Program-made: the position numbers and the translations under genes
The notes under the pieces: model-generated
The model's input: only the letters and a program-made list of their open reading frames with translations
The model's database searches: none
Told to the model about the DNA's origin: nothing
Part shown: in pieces, positions 1 through 6,901 of the stretch
Layout of the letters: the number at the start of each line of letters is the position of its first letter
Position numbering within the stretch: position 1 is the stretch's first letter
DNA from: DATJNI01 sp035508275
Lineage (GTDB): Bacteria; Patescibacteriota; Saccharimonadia; Saccharimonadales; UBA4665
Length of the DNA stretch: 25,896 nucleotides
Assembly: GCA_035508275.1 (NCBI GenBank)
Contig: DATJNI010000004.1
Coordinates: 1-25,896 of the forward strand
Direction: 5' to 3'

Positions 1-537
1 TTCGCAGCAGCACTCCTAGTAGCCATATTTATAATCACTTTCGTCTTTCGATCTTACCAGGTTGATGGCCCAAGTATGGAGAACACACTACATAATGGAG
101 ATAAGCTAATTATCTGGAAAGTACCTAGAACTTGGGCCAGAATTACTGGTCACCCATATATACCGGACAGAGGTAATATAATTGTGTTTACAGAGAGTGG
201 ACTGGGTGCATTCGGTCAACAAAACACAAAACAGCTGATTAAAAGAGTGGTTGGCCTACCTGGCGATCATGTTGTGGTCGCTAACGGCGATTTAACTATA
301 TATAATAAGCAGCACCCAAATGGCTTTGACCCTGACCATACTCTTCCTTACGGTAAAGATATCCCAGTGACTTCAGGCAATATTAACCTAACTCTAGGTC
401 CTGACCAGCTATTTGTTGAGGGCGACAACCGTCCAGACTCCCTCGATTCTCGTAGCTTCGGCCCTATAAATGCCAATCAGATCATCGGCAAATTAGTTCT
501 AAGGGTATTCCCTATTAGTCAGGTGAAGGTTTTCTAG
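1..537 (+). CDS. lepB: Signal peptidase I, 5'-truncated by the window edge
   Basis: Membrane serine protease that removes signal peptides from exported proteins on the outer face of the cytoplasmic membrane. The frame is open from base 1 and ends at TAG 535-537, giving the last 178 residues. It starts inside a hydrophobic segment (about residues 1-16, the transmembrane anchor), followed by the box B motif YQVDGPSM. The nucleophile Ser25 is encoded at 73-75 and the general base Lys81 (in KRVVGLPGD) at 241-243. A box E motif with GDN and DSRSFG follows. The Met at 76 is not the start, because the catalytic Ser lies just before it. The real start is left of the window. parB begins 47 bp downstream with its own promoter. 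Family identity is secure from the Ser/Lys dyad and box E. Confidence 0.95.
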   Translation, partial: FAAALLVAIFIITFVFRSYQVDGPSMENTLHNGDKLIIWKVPRTWARITGHPYIPDRGNIIVFTESGLGAFGQQNTKQLIKRVVGLPGDHVVVANGDLTIYNKQHPNGFDPDHTLPYGKDIPVTSGNINLTLGPDQLFVEGDNRPDSLDSRSFGPINANQIIGKLVLRVFPISQVKVF

Positions 538-566
538 CGCTCGGCGTTATATTAGCCCCATGACTG

Positions 567-575
567 TGCTATATT
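567..575 (+). promoter_or_regulatory. Extended -10 promoter of parB
   Basis: TG-C-TATATT is an extended -10 element with its hexamer at 570-575. Transcription would begin near 582, only about 3 nt before the parB ATG at 585. No Shine-Dalgarno sequence lies in that interval, so a leaderless or nearly leaderless mRNA is predicted. No convincing -35 is visible, which is normal for extended -10 promoters. Confidence 0.5.
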
Positions 576-584
576 TTAAGTAAT

Positions 585-1460
585 ATGAGTCCGTCTCCAA
601 GCAAAGCTAGAGGGTTAGGTAGAGGTTTCAGTTCCCTGTTGTCTGAAGACTTAAATAAAGATCTAGTTTTATCTGGCAGCTCTGATAGAGTCGAGAAAAT
701 AGCCCTAGATAAGCTCCAACCAAACCCTAATCAGCCCCGAAGACATTTTGACGAAAAGGCTTTAAATGAGCTAGCCACCTCAATCAAGCATCATGGCATC
801 ATTCAACCATTAGTTATAACCCCTCTTAAAGATGGTAAGTACACGATAATAGCTGGTGAAAGAAGATGGCGTGCTGCCCAAATTGCCCAACTTAGTACTG
901 TTCCCGCCATAATACGAAGCACCAAGGAGCTAGAACAGCTTGAAATAGCACTGATTGAGAATGTCCAAAGGGTTGATCTTAACCCACTAGAACAAGCAGC
1001 CAGCATATTGAAGCTCCATGACCAATTCTCTATGACTCTCGAGCAGATCGCCAAAAGACTTGGCAAGGCTACTTCTACTATTAGTAATATCTCCCGTCTA
1101 GCCCAGTTACCAGAGAAGGCTAAGGTTGCGCTTCTAGAAGGTAAGATTACCGAAGGCCACGCTCGAGCAATACTTGCCCTCAATGGTGACGATAAGCGCC
1201 AAGACTACCTATTAAAGATAATTGTCCAACAGGGTTGGAGCGTTCGACAGGCCGAAAGGTTCGTCGTAAGCATTAAAGAGGGCATTGTTGAGACCAAGAA
1301 AGCTAAGGCACGAACTCTAACGGAGACGCCCGAGACCAGGCTCCTAAGCAAAAAGCTTGATACAAAGGTCAGGCTAACACGAATGGCTTACGGAGGTAAG
1401 CTCGAGATTAGTTTTGATTCTGACGAAGATCTAGTAAGAATTATAAACTTGTTTAAGTAG
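585..1460 (+). CDS. parB: Chromosome-partitioning protein ParB
   Basis: Centromere-binding CTPase-type partition protein that spreads from parS sites and works with ParA to segregate the chromosome. The 291 residues show the typical chromosomal ParB order: a basic N-terminal ParA-contact segment (KARGLGRGFSSLL, residues 7-19), the ParB/Srx nucleotide-binding domain with GERRWRA at 91-97 and ENVQR at 125-129, a helix-turn-helix at about 149-170, and a short C-terminal dimerisation domain. The ATG is chosen because the conserved N-terminal segment follows it and an extended -10 sits just upstream. Unusually, parA is not upstream in the same operon. It lies on the opposite strand, and the two genes overlap by 8 bp at their 3' ends. 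No parS-like palindrome was found in the window. Confidence 0.95.
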   Translation: MSPSPSKARGLGRGFSSLLSEDLNKDLVLSGSSDRVEKIALDKLQPNPNQPRRHFDEKALNELATSIKHHGIIQPLVITPLKDGKYTIIAGERRWRAAQIAQLSTVPAIIRSTKELEQLEIALIENVQRVDLNPLEQAASILKLHDQFSMTLEQIAKRLGKATSTISNISRLAQLPEKAKVALLEGKITEGHARAILALNGDDKRQDYLLKIIVQQGWSVRQAERFVVSIKEGIVETKKAKARTLTETPETRLLSKKLDTKVRLTRMAYGGKLEISFDSDEDLVRIINLFK

Positions 1461-2214
1461 TCTTCAGCCTATCCGTAACTTCTTTGGTTAAAGCTTTATA
1501 TGAGCGGGCACCCTTGCTCCATCTATCATGCTCATATATGGTTTTTCCGTAGCTCGGAGCCTCAGCCAACCTTACATTTCTAGGTATAACTGTCTTAAAT
1601 AGTTTGTCACCGAAGTAGTTTTCTAGTTCTTTATATACCTGATCACTCAGCGAGTTTCTTTTATCGAACATAGTGACAGCAATCCCCATAAGCTCTAGGT
1701 CAGGATTAGTCGTAGATTTAACTGCTTGTACGGTGTTAAGCAATTGGCTCAACCCCTCAAGAGCATAATATTCAGCTTGAACAGGAATAATTATGTCGGT
1801 TGCTGCAGTCAAGGCGTTTATCGTCAGCAGCCCTAGTGATGGCGGGCAGTCAATAAGAATGTAATCGTAAGTTAGACCCTCAATTGCCTTACTTAGAACA
1901 AATTCGCGCCTTTCCTGCCCGACAAGTTCCACTTCAGCCCCCGCCAGACCGGAATTTGCCGGCAAAACGCTTAATTGTGCGACATGGGTATCTACAATTG
2001 CCTTCGATGCTTCTACTTTCTTACATAAAATATCGTAAGTAGTAAATTTATGATCGTTTACCACTCCGAGCCCACTGGTAGTATTTCCTTGCGGATCTAG
2101 GTCAATGAGCAGAACCTTGTAATCGCCGGCTAATTGCGCCGCAATATTAATAGCGCTAGTAGTTTTACCTACTCCGCCTTTCTGGTTCACAAAAGCGACA
2201 ACTTTTTGTTTCAT
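1453..2214 (-). CDS. parA: Chromosome-partitioning ATPase ParA (Soj)
   Basis: Deviant Walker A ATPase that binds DNA non-specifically as an ATP dimer and drives ParB-parS complexes apart. The 253 residues carry KGGVGKTT at 12-19 with signature Lys12, the DLDPQGN switch at 38-44, and Walker B DYILIDCPPSLG with Asp122. The length is normal for chromosomal Soj-type ParA, and there is no N-terminal helix-turn-helix as in plasmid ParAs. The start follows AGGAAG at 6-7 nt spacing, with an extended -10 just upstream. The gene ends on TAA inside the last codons of parB, so the pair is tail to tail. Separate promoters and 3' overlap imply independent expression, and readthrough from either side would produce antisense RNA to the partner. 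Confidence 0.95.
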   Translation of the reverse strand: MKQKVVAFVNQKGGVGKTTSAINIAAQLAGDYKVLLIDLDPQGNTTSGLGVVNDHKFTTYDILCKKVEASKAIVDTHVAQLSVLPANSGLAGAEVELVGQERREFVLSKAIEGLTYDYILIDCPPSLGLLTINALTAATDIIIPVQAEYYALEGLSQLLNTVQAVKSTTNPDLELMGIAVTMFDKRNSLSDQVYKELENYFGDKLFKTVIPRNVRLAEAPSYGKTIYEHDRWSKGARSYKALTKEVTDRLKTT

Positions 2215-2233
2215 AACTTCCTACTTGTTAGTA

Positions 2234-2242
2234 AGTATATCA
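2234..2242 (-). promoter_or_regulatory. Extended -10 promoter of parA
   Basis: Read on the minus strand this is TG-A-TATACT, an extended -10. The predicted start near 2227 gives a leader of about 13 nt containing the AGGAAG ribosome binding site. No good -35 hexamer is seen. Confidence 0.5.
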
Positions 2243-2368
2243 CCATAGCCCCAAAAAGTATTACCTCAATAAAATAACCTTTTAGTACTAGCTGTATAGT
2301 ACGTATTATTGGGTATGCTTTTATACTTCCTCTTTTCGAGGTTTGCAGGTCTTATAGTTTTTGTTTAC

Positions 2369-2491
2369 TTATGCTGACTTGAATATTTGATCGTTCAGTA
2401 TAAGTCTTCTTATTTGCTCTTGATGTCTTCGTTCTTTCAAGGATAGTTGCTTCAACAGTCGGTCATCTTGTTTTTTGTTTTTAGATTTCAT
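2369..2491 (-). CDS. Possible 40-residue basic small protein
   Basis: ATG at 2491 to TAA at 2369 encodes 40 residues rich in Lys, Arg and Gln (starts MKSKNKKQDDRLL, ends IFKSA). Spacing of Leu and Ile suggests a charged amphipathic helix, possibly a nucleic-acid binder. A minus-strand TATAAT lies at 2533-2538, predicting a leader of about 35 nt. No ribosome binding site is visible, and an ORF this short can occur by chance. It is the only ORF noticed in the gap whose composition looks protein-like. No homologue is recognised. It lies upstream of parA on the same strand with a 154-nt gap. Confidence 0.3.
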   Translation of the reverse strand: MKSKNKKQDDRLLKQLSLKERRHQEQIRRLILNDQIFKSA

Positions 2492-2532
2492 GTATTTTTC
2501 GTTAATTTTAATGTTCAGTGTCTACTACATAA

Positions 2533-2540
2533 ATTATAAT
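2533..2540. promoter_or_regulatory. Palindromic -10, candidate divergent promoters
   Basis: ATTATAAT gives a perfect TATAAT on the plus strand (2535-2540) and on the minus strand (2533-2538). Plus transcription would run into the terminator at 2672-2709, giving an RNA of about 160 nt. Minus transcription would read the 40-codon ORF. The -35 regions are weak on both strands (about 3 of 6 matches). Confidence 0.35.
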
Positions 2541-2671
2541 ACGTCGGAAAATATTTATGTAATAAATAACACCCTGATCGTTAAATCAGGATCAAAGGTT
2601 AAACGAATGTGCCAGCTCTTAGCGGCTTCGTTCTAAGCCACTGTAGTTGCTTCTAAATAAGTTTTTAACGC

Positions 2672-2709
2672 AAAAGGGCCTCTCTATTTTTAGTTGAGTA
2701 GGCCCTTTT
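2672..2709. terminator. Strong hairpin terminator in the parA-rplU gap
   Basis: AAAAGGGCCT pairs perfectly with AGGCCCTTTT over 10 bp. CTC/GAG then extends the stem past a one-base bulge, and the loop is 11 nt. A and T runs flank both sides, so it could act in either direction: for a small RNA starting near 2547 on the plus strand, or for readthrough from rplU on the minus strand. Confidence 0.7.
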
Positions 2710-3011
2710 ACATAATGGTTTTTATTTTATTTTAACCCCTGTTTGTTGGTTGGGGACAAGATCTGCTTCCAGACTCCAACCCCGCACTCCTAGTATGCTC
2801 TAGGAGATATGGGTCATCAAGGGTTTTTTGAGCAAAATTGTAATGCATTAATATGGCGCCATTTTTGTATTTCTGATGATTTTTTAGTTGTATTTATTAG
2901 TACAAGGATGTTCATTCAAGCCGTCACAAATTATTTTACTGCTTAGAGCGACACTGAAACTGAGAATTCTATTGTTGTGACATTAATAACGTAAAATTTT
3001 TTAATAAAAAG

Positions 3012-3020
3012 TTATCCACA
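3012..3020 (+). other. DnaA-box 9-mer
   Basis: TTATCCACA is a perfect match to the consensus DnaA box and sits beside AT-rich DNA (about 2990-3050). It is a single copy, and roughly one such match is expected by chance in a window this size, so this alone is weak evidence for an origin. Confidence 0.3.
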
Positions 3021-3056
3021 TCGACAAATTATTTATTTTTAGCTTTTTTAGTAGTC

Positions 3057-3365
3057 TTAAGCTATCTTTTTTATCTTTACGACACTCTTATGTTGGCGGT
3101 GTCCCCTGACGGTCCTAACTCTTTTCTTAGATTTATACCTAATGGAAGTTACTTTATCGGTTTGGATGTCCGCCTCAACTACATCAGCAGTTACTTTGTT
3201 CTTCTCAAGAGTTGGAGTACCAATATCAGCCTTGCCGTCTTCGATGATAAGCAAAGGCACAAACTCAACCAATTTACTATCGCCTTTTAAAAGCTCAACT
3301 TCAACCTGCTCCCCTTCGGATACAAGGTACTGTTTATTACCAGTCTTTATAACGGCTTTTTTCAT
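3057..3365 (-). CDS. rplU: 50S ribosomal protein bL21
   Basis: Large-subunit protein that binds 23S rRNA. The 102 residues match the usual bL21 length, start with the typical MKKAVIKTGNKQYLV and end in the characteristic basic stretch KSKKRVRTVRGHRQHKS (residues 78-94). In most bacteria rplU is followed by rpmA (bL27), but here rpmA is absent and a long non-coding gap follows. A TATAAT at 3434-3439 in the 102-bp gap after ileS suggests its own promoter, though ileS readthrough is possible. Only a weak GGA-type ribosome binding site precedes the start. Confidence 0.95.
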   Translation of the reverse strand: MKKAVIKTGNKQYLVSEGEQVEVELLKGDSKLVEFVPLLIIEDGKADIGTPTLEKNKVTADVVEADIQTDKVTSIRYKSKKRVRTVRGHRQHKSVVKIKKIA

Positions 3366-3433
3366 AATTCCAAACTAAATTAAACGCAATAAAATGTTAC
3401 AGGGAAAATAAAGTTACCGATAGAGAATACCAA

Positions 3434-3439
3434 ATTATA
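3434..3439 (-). promoter_or_regulatory. -10 element of rplU
   Basis: A perfect TATAAT on the minus strand lies 68 bp before the rplU ATG, in the ileS-rplU gap. The -35 is not clear. The predicted leader is about 60 nt. Confidence 0.4.
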
Positions 3440-3467
3440 CCTTATCTGTAAAGGATGGCGTTTAAGG

Positions 3468-6377
3468 CTAATCGACCTTTGTTATCTCTACCTGGACCTG
3501 AGCATCATTTACTTTAACATCGTCACCCAGCTTTAAATCGCCCACAAACTCTAGTTTTTTAGCTAGAGTTTCATTCTGGATAACCTTTTTGTACTGCTCG
3601 CTATCTACGGCCTTTTTTAGAGCCTTGTCAGCCGTTTTTAGCTTAATCAGTATACGATCATCAACTTGGAGATCAATCTTCTTTCTGAGCTGCTGTATGG
3701 CTCGAATAAACTCTCTGGCCAAACCTTCTTTGAGTAACTCGTCATTGAGTTTAAGGTCCATGACTACTTTTGGCGCCCCGCCCTCTTTACCAACAACAAC
3801 CTGCTTAACGTTAAGTTCTTCCTTAATTATTTCCAAGAAATCCTGCTCAACAGTATCTAGGTACAGTGATCCGCCAGATATACTGACCTTACTGAGTGGC
3901 TGGCGAACTTTTATGCCTTTCTCTGCCCGCTGAGATAGACCTATGGTAATAATCTCCCTTATGAAGGTCATTTGATCTATTACTAGCTGGTTAATATGAC
4001 CGACTTCTGGCCAATCTAGTAAATGTACAGATTCGCCTGCGACTAGCTGAGCATACAACTCCTCTGACATAAAAGGTGTAAACGGCGCCATGATTACGCT
4101 CAGATATGACAAAACGTAGTGCAGCGTTGTATAAGCATTATCCTTATCTTCATCGTTCGAACTCTTCCAAAACCTTTTTCTACTTCTTCTTACGTACCAG
4201 TTAGAGGCCTCGTCAATAAATGGGATTATTGGCTCCAGCGCATTTGGTAAGTCATAGCGCTGCATATGCTCGTCTATCTCTTTAGCGAGCTGATGAACCC
4301 TGCTAACTATCCAGATATCTAGTTGGTTTTTGAGCTTGGGGGTAGGGTCCTCGGGCATTTGGCCCCTCTTAAGCCCAGAGTCCCAGCCATCAACGTCGGC
4401 ATACAGACTAAAGAAGTCATACATGTTCCAAACCATATTAAGTTTTCGGCTAACGTCAGCAACTTCTTTGTCTTGCAGCGAAAAATCTTCACCATTTAAC
4501 AGTGGCGAACTTAGAAGTAAGAACCTTATAGAGTCGGCACTAAACCTGTCTATCAGCTCATTGGGATCGGTGTAGTTGCCGTAGCTCTTACTCATTTTTC
4601 GTCCATCATTACCAGCGATAGTGCCAGTAACTATTACGTTATTAAAAGAGTTCTTGTTGAATAGTCCCACGGATACGGCGTGCAGATAATAGAACCAGGC
4701 TCTTACCTGTCCAACGTACTCAGAGATAAAGTCCCCAGGGAAGTTTTCTTCAAACTTCTCAATATTCTCAAAGGGGTAATGGAACTGAGCAAATGGCATA
4801 GAACCACTCTCAAACCAACAGTCTAGAACCTTATCTATTCTCAGGTACTTAACACCGTCTATTTCAAAGGTGATTTCATCAATCCAAGGACGGTGATAAT
4901 CCTCAAGAGTCTTGCCAGATAACTCCTTTAGTTCCTGGTAACTACCAATCACTTTAATATGCTCTTTGCCTTCAGCGTCCTTACCTTTCCAAACCGGCAT
5001 CGCTGTTGCCCAAAATCTGTCACGACTTATGTTCCAGTCCGGTGCACTCTCGACCGTCTTAGCAAACCGCCCCTGTTTTATATGCTCCGGGAACCAGTTT
5101 ATTGGTCCATTGTCCTTTAGCATCGCCTCTTTTTGCTCCGCTATATTTAAAAACCAGCTTGGATGAGCCCTATACATAAGACGCGTGCCACACCTATGAC
5201 AGTGCGGATAGGTATGCAAGAAGTAGTCTATCTTCCAAACTACTCCCTTCTTGAGTAGATCTTTGGCAATTTGCTTGTTAACGTCCCAGACTAATTTGCC
5301 TTTCCAATCACCTTCGGTGTAGAGACCGTTATCATCGATAATAGACACAACTGGTATGTCATGCTCTTTAGCAAGTTCGTAATCTTCCTCGCCGTAAGCT
5401 GGAGCTAAATGAACTATGCCGCTACCTTCCTCCGTATCTACGTAGTCAGCGTGCCAGATTTTATGAGCATTTTCACCCCTATTTTCGTTAATTGGCTTGT
5501 AGCGCTTGCCAACTAACTCCCTACCACGAACTTCTCTAGTTATTTTGTACTTAAGGGGTTGGTGCTTTTCATCGGTCAAAACCTCGTTTAGACGACTTTT
5601 AGCTAGTATTAACTTCTCACCTTCTACCTCGACAAATGCATATTCAAGTTTAGAGTTCAGGGCAATGGCGCTGTTGGCTGGCAGCGTCCAAGGGGTAGTA
5701 GTCCATATAAGCAGTGAGTATTCGCTGCCTTCAAGCCTGAACTTGGCATAAATCGAAGGGTCGGTAACATCTTTATAGGAGTTATCCATTGCCACTTCGG
5801 CTTTACTTACCGGGGTTGCGTCCCTAGTGCAATAAAGTAGAACTTTTTCGCCTTCGTAGATCTTACCGGCGTCATATAACTTCTTAAAGGCCCACCAAAC
5901 CGACTCCATGTAGTCCTTGTCCATGGTGCGATAAGCACCCTTGAAGTCTACCCAGCGACCAATACGATCAATAATATCTTCCCACTCGTTACCCGTTAGA
6001 ACCATGTTTTCGCGGCAAGTATTTATATACTCTTCCAAGCTAACCTTAGTGCCAATGTCCCTCTTGTCCTTAATGCCTAGTTTTTCCTCAGTAAAAACCT
6101 CTGCCGGTAAACCATGACAGTCCCAGCCCCAGACTCTCTCGACTCTCTTGCCCTTCATAGTCCAGTACCTTGGAACGGCGTCCTTAACGATAGATGATAG
6201 TAGAGTTCCGTAGTGAGGGGAGCCAGTTATGAACGGCGGCCCATCGTAAAAGACATAAGAGTCCTCAATAGGACGTGCTTTCACGCTCTTTTCAAAAGTC
6301 TTGTTATCTTTCCAATAGCGAACAAGGGCTTTTTCGTATAGAAGCGGTGTCTTCCTGGTGCCTTTCTTAAACTTCAT
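3468..6377 (-). CDS. ileS: Isoleucyl-tRNA synthetase, type 2
   Basis: Class I synthetase that charges tRNA-Ile and edits mischarged valine. The 969 residues show the HIGH motif as HYGT (55-58), the CP1 editing core TTTPWTLPAN (227-236), the KMSKS loop (594-598) and the anticodon-binding helical domain after about residue 690. The HYGT form, the WGWDCHGLPAE block and the lack of a C-terminal zinc finger match the type 2 (eukaryote-like) IleRS subfamily rather than the E. coli type. Type 2 enzymes are known to be generally insensitive to mupirocin; applying that here is an inference. The gene lies behind a T-box leader with its own promoter, so charging level of tRNA-Ile is expected to control it. 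The start fits the N-terminal family motif and the AAGG ribosome binding site. Confidence 0.96.
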   Translation of the reverse strand: MKFKKGTRKTPLLYEKALVRYWKDNKTFEKSVKARPIEDSYVFYDGPPFITGSPHYGTLLSSIVKDAVPRYWTMKGKRVERVWGWDCHGLPAEVFTEEKLGIKDKRDIGTKVSLEEYINTCRENMVLTGNEWEDIIDRIGRWVDFKGAYRTMDKDYMESVWWAFKKLYDAGKIYEGEKVLLYCTRDATPVSKAEVAMDNSYKDVTDPSIYAKFRLEGSEYSLLIWTTTPWTLPANSAIALNSKLEYAFVEVEGEKLILAKSRLNEVLTDEKHQPLKYKITREVRGRELVGKRYKPINENRGENAHKIWHADYVDTEEGSGIVHLAPAYGEEDYELAKEHDIPVVSIIDDNGLYTEGDWKGKLVWDVNKQIAKDLLKKGVVWKIDYFLHTYPHCHRCGTRLMYRAHPSWFLNIAEQKEAMLKDNGPINWFPEHIKQGRFAKTVESAPDWNISRDRFWATAMPVWKGKDAEGKEHIKVIGSYQELKELSGKTLEDYHRPWIDEITFEIDGVKYLRIDKVLDCWFESGSMPFAQFHYPFENIEKFEENFPGDFISEYVGQVRAWFYYLHAVSVGLFNKNSFNNVIVTGTIAGNDGRKMSKSYGNYTDPNELIDRFSADSIRFLLLSSPLLNGEDFSLQDKEVADVSRKLNMVWNMYDFFSLYADVDGWDSGLKRGQMPEDPTPKLKNQLDIWIVSRVHQLAKEIDEHMQRYDLPNALEPIIPFIDEASNWYVRRSRKRFWKSSNDEDKDNAYTTLHYVLSYLSVIMAPFTPFMSEELYAQLVAGESVHLLDWPEVGHINQLVIDQMTFIREIITIGLSQRAEKGIKVRQPLSKVSISGGSLYLDTVEQDFLEIIKEELNVKQVVVGKEGGAPKVVMDLKLNDELLKEGLAREFIRAIQQLRKKIDLQVDDRILIKLKTADKALKKAVDSEQYKKVIQNETLAKKLEFVGDLKLGDDVKVNDAQVQVEITKVD

Positions 6378-6590
6378 GTTTTGCTACCTTAAAATTAAAA
6401 TACCTCAAAAGGTTATTACCGGAGTCCTTTGTCTATTAAGGACGGTACCATCCGGCTTCCTCTTAAGGTATTTGCCTCAAAAAGCTCTTACTTGGCGCTA
6501 TAACGGGCAGTCCCGGCGGGTTCTAGTAAGCGCTAGCTGCGCCTTTCTTCCCACTCCTGGCGGTTGATGGCCGCTCTTAACGGATTGCAG
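6378..6590 (-). ncRNA. T-box leader of ileS, ultrashort stem-I (translational) type
   Basis: Read on the minus strand, this leader has the T-box core TGGTACCGTC within 6440-6453, which binds the 3' end of uncharged tRNA. Far upstream is a stem-loop carrying GCCATCAACC; its ATC (6566-6568) is the expected Ile specifier codon. It is followed by GGGAAGAAAGG and TACTAGAACCCG, the pattern of the ultrashort stem-I T-boxes known from actinobacterial ileS. There is no terminator hairpin with a U-run. Instead the ribosome binding segment TTAAGGTA (6385-6392) is exactly complementary to TACCTTAA in the linker (6463-6470), which suggests translational control. The leader is about 210 nt and ends at the ileS start codon. 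Confidence 0.85.
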
Positions 6591-6593
6591 AGT

Positions 6594-6602
6594 ATTTTAG
6601 CA
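6594..6602 (-). promoter_or_regulatory. Extended -10 promoter of the ileS T-box leader
   Basis: TG-C-TAAAAT on the minus strand. Transcription would start near 6587, just before the T-box stem I, giving a leader of about 210 nt. It lies immediately after the stop of the thioredoxin-like gene, separating ileS from the nrd genes. Confidence 0.55.
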
Positions 6603-6607
6603 TATTT

Positions 6608-6874
6608 TCAGGCACTAACGTAAGAAGCAATTTCGTCCATAAGCGGCAACTGTGCACCCTGCCAAATTTTTTGAACCGAGCCATCGCTTTGCAGTACCAA
6701 TATAGCTGGGTACTCAACGATGTCGTAAAGGGTGGCCGTAGCAATGCCTTCCCTGGAGTCTATGTTGATGACCTCTAGAAATGAGGTGTCATGTGTCTTT
6801 CGGAAATCATTGACAAACTCCTCAACTGTTCTGCCGTGTTCAGATTCAGGCCGATATAGGATCAGTAAACGCAT
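6608..6874 (-). CDS. Thioredoxin-like protein without the CxxC site
   Basis: An 88-residue protein with the thioredoxin-fold pattern: a beta strand (MRLLILY), a helix, a second strand (FLEVINID), a helix, and a YPAILVL strand (about residues 55-61) with the family's cis-proline position. Where CxxC should follow the first strand there is RPESEHG, and the protein has no cysteine at all, so it cannot do dithiol exchange by itself. It starts 27 bp after the class II reductase gene on the same strand, with no terminator seen between them, which suggests co-transcription. It could be a degenerate partner or scaffold for NrdJ, but that is only inferred from position. No ribosome binding site is obvious. 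The fold call is moderately sure and the function is unknown. Confidence 0.7.
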   Translation of the reverse strand: MRLLILYRPESEHGRTVEEFVNDFRKTHDTSFLEVINIDSREGIATATLYDIVEYPAILVLQSDGSVQKIWQGAQLPLMDEIASYVSA

Positions 6875-6901
6875 AACTTATGACATTCTAGCATAAGCTT
6901 T

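Larger units (their letters stand above)
2215..3056. other. 842-bp parA-rplU gap, AT-rich and structured
   Basis: No long gene fits here. Seen directly: a 40-codon ORF at 2369-2491 (-); ATTATAAT at 2533-2540, usable as -10 on both strands; hairpins at 2573-2590, 2624-2639, 2672-2709, 2748-2781 and 2787-2806; adjacent 10-bp perfect palindromes TAATGCATTA (2841-2850) and ATGGCGCCAT (2853-2862); and TTATCCACA (3012-3020) in a very AT-rich stretch. It could hold an unrecognised small RNA or an origin-like region. No tmRNA, RNase P, SRP RNA or tRNA core motif was recognised on either strand. Confidence 0.6.

Noticed and set aside
76..537. Met at 76 as the start of the signal peptidase
   Set aside because: The frame is open upstream to base 1 and includes the membrane segment and the catalytic Ser just before this Met.
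585..2214. parS site near parA/parB
   Set aside because: No sequence close to the 16-bp palindromic consensus was seen in the genes or gaps.
2545..3056. tmRNA, RNase P RNA, SRP RNA or tRNA in the parA-rplU gap
   Set aside because: Core motifs (T-arm with CCA end, GAGGAAAGTCC, GGAAGG-AGCAG) were sought on both strands and not found; only unassigned hairpins remain.
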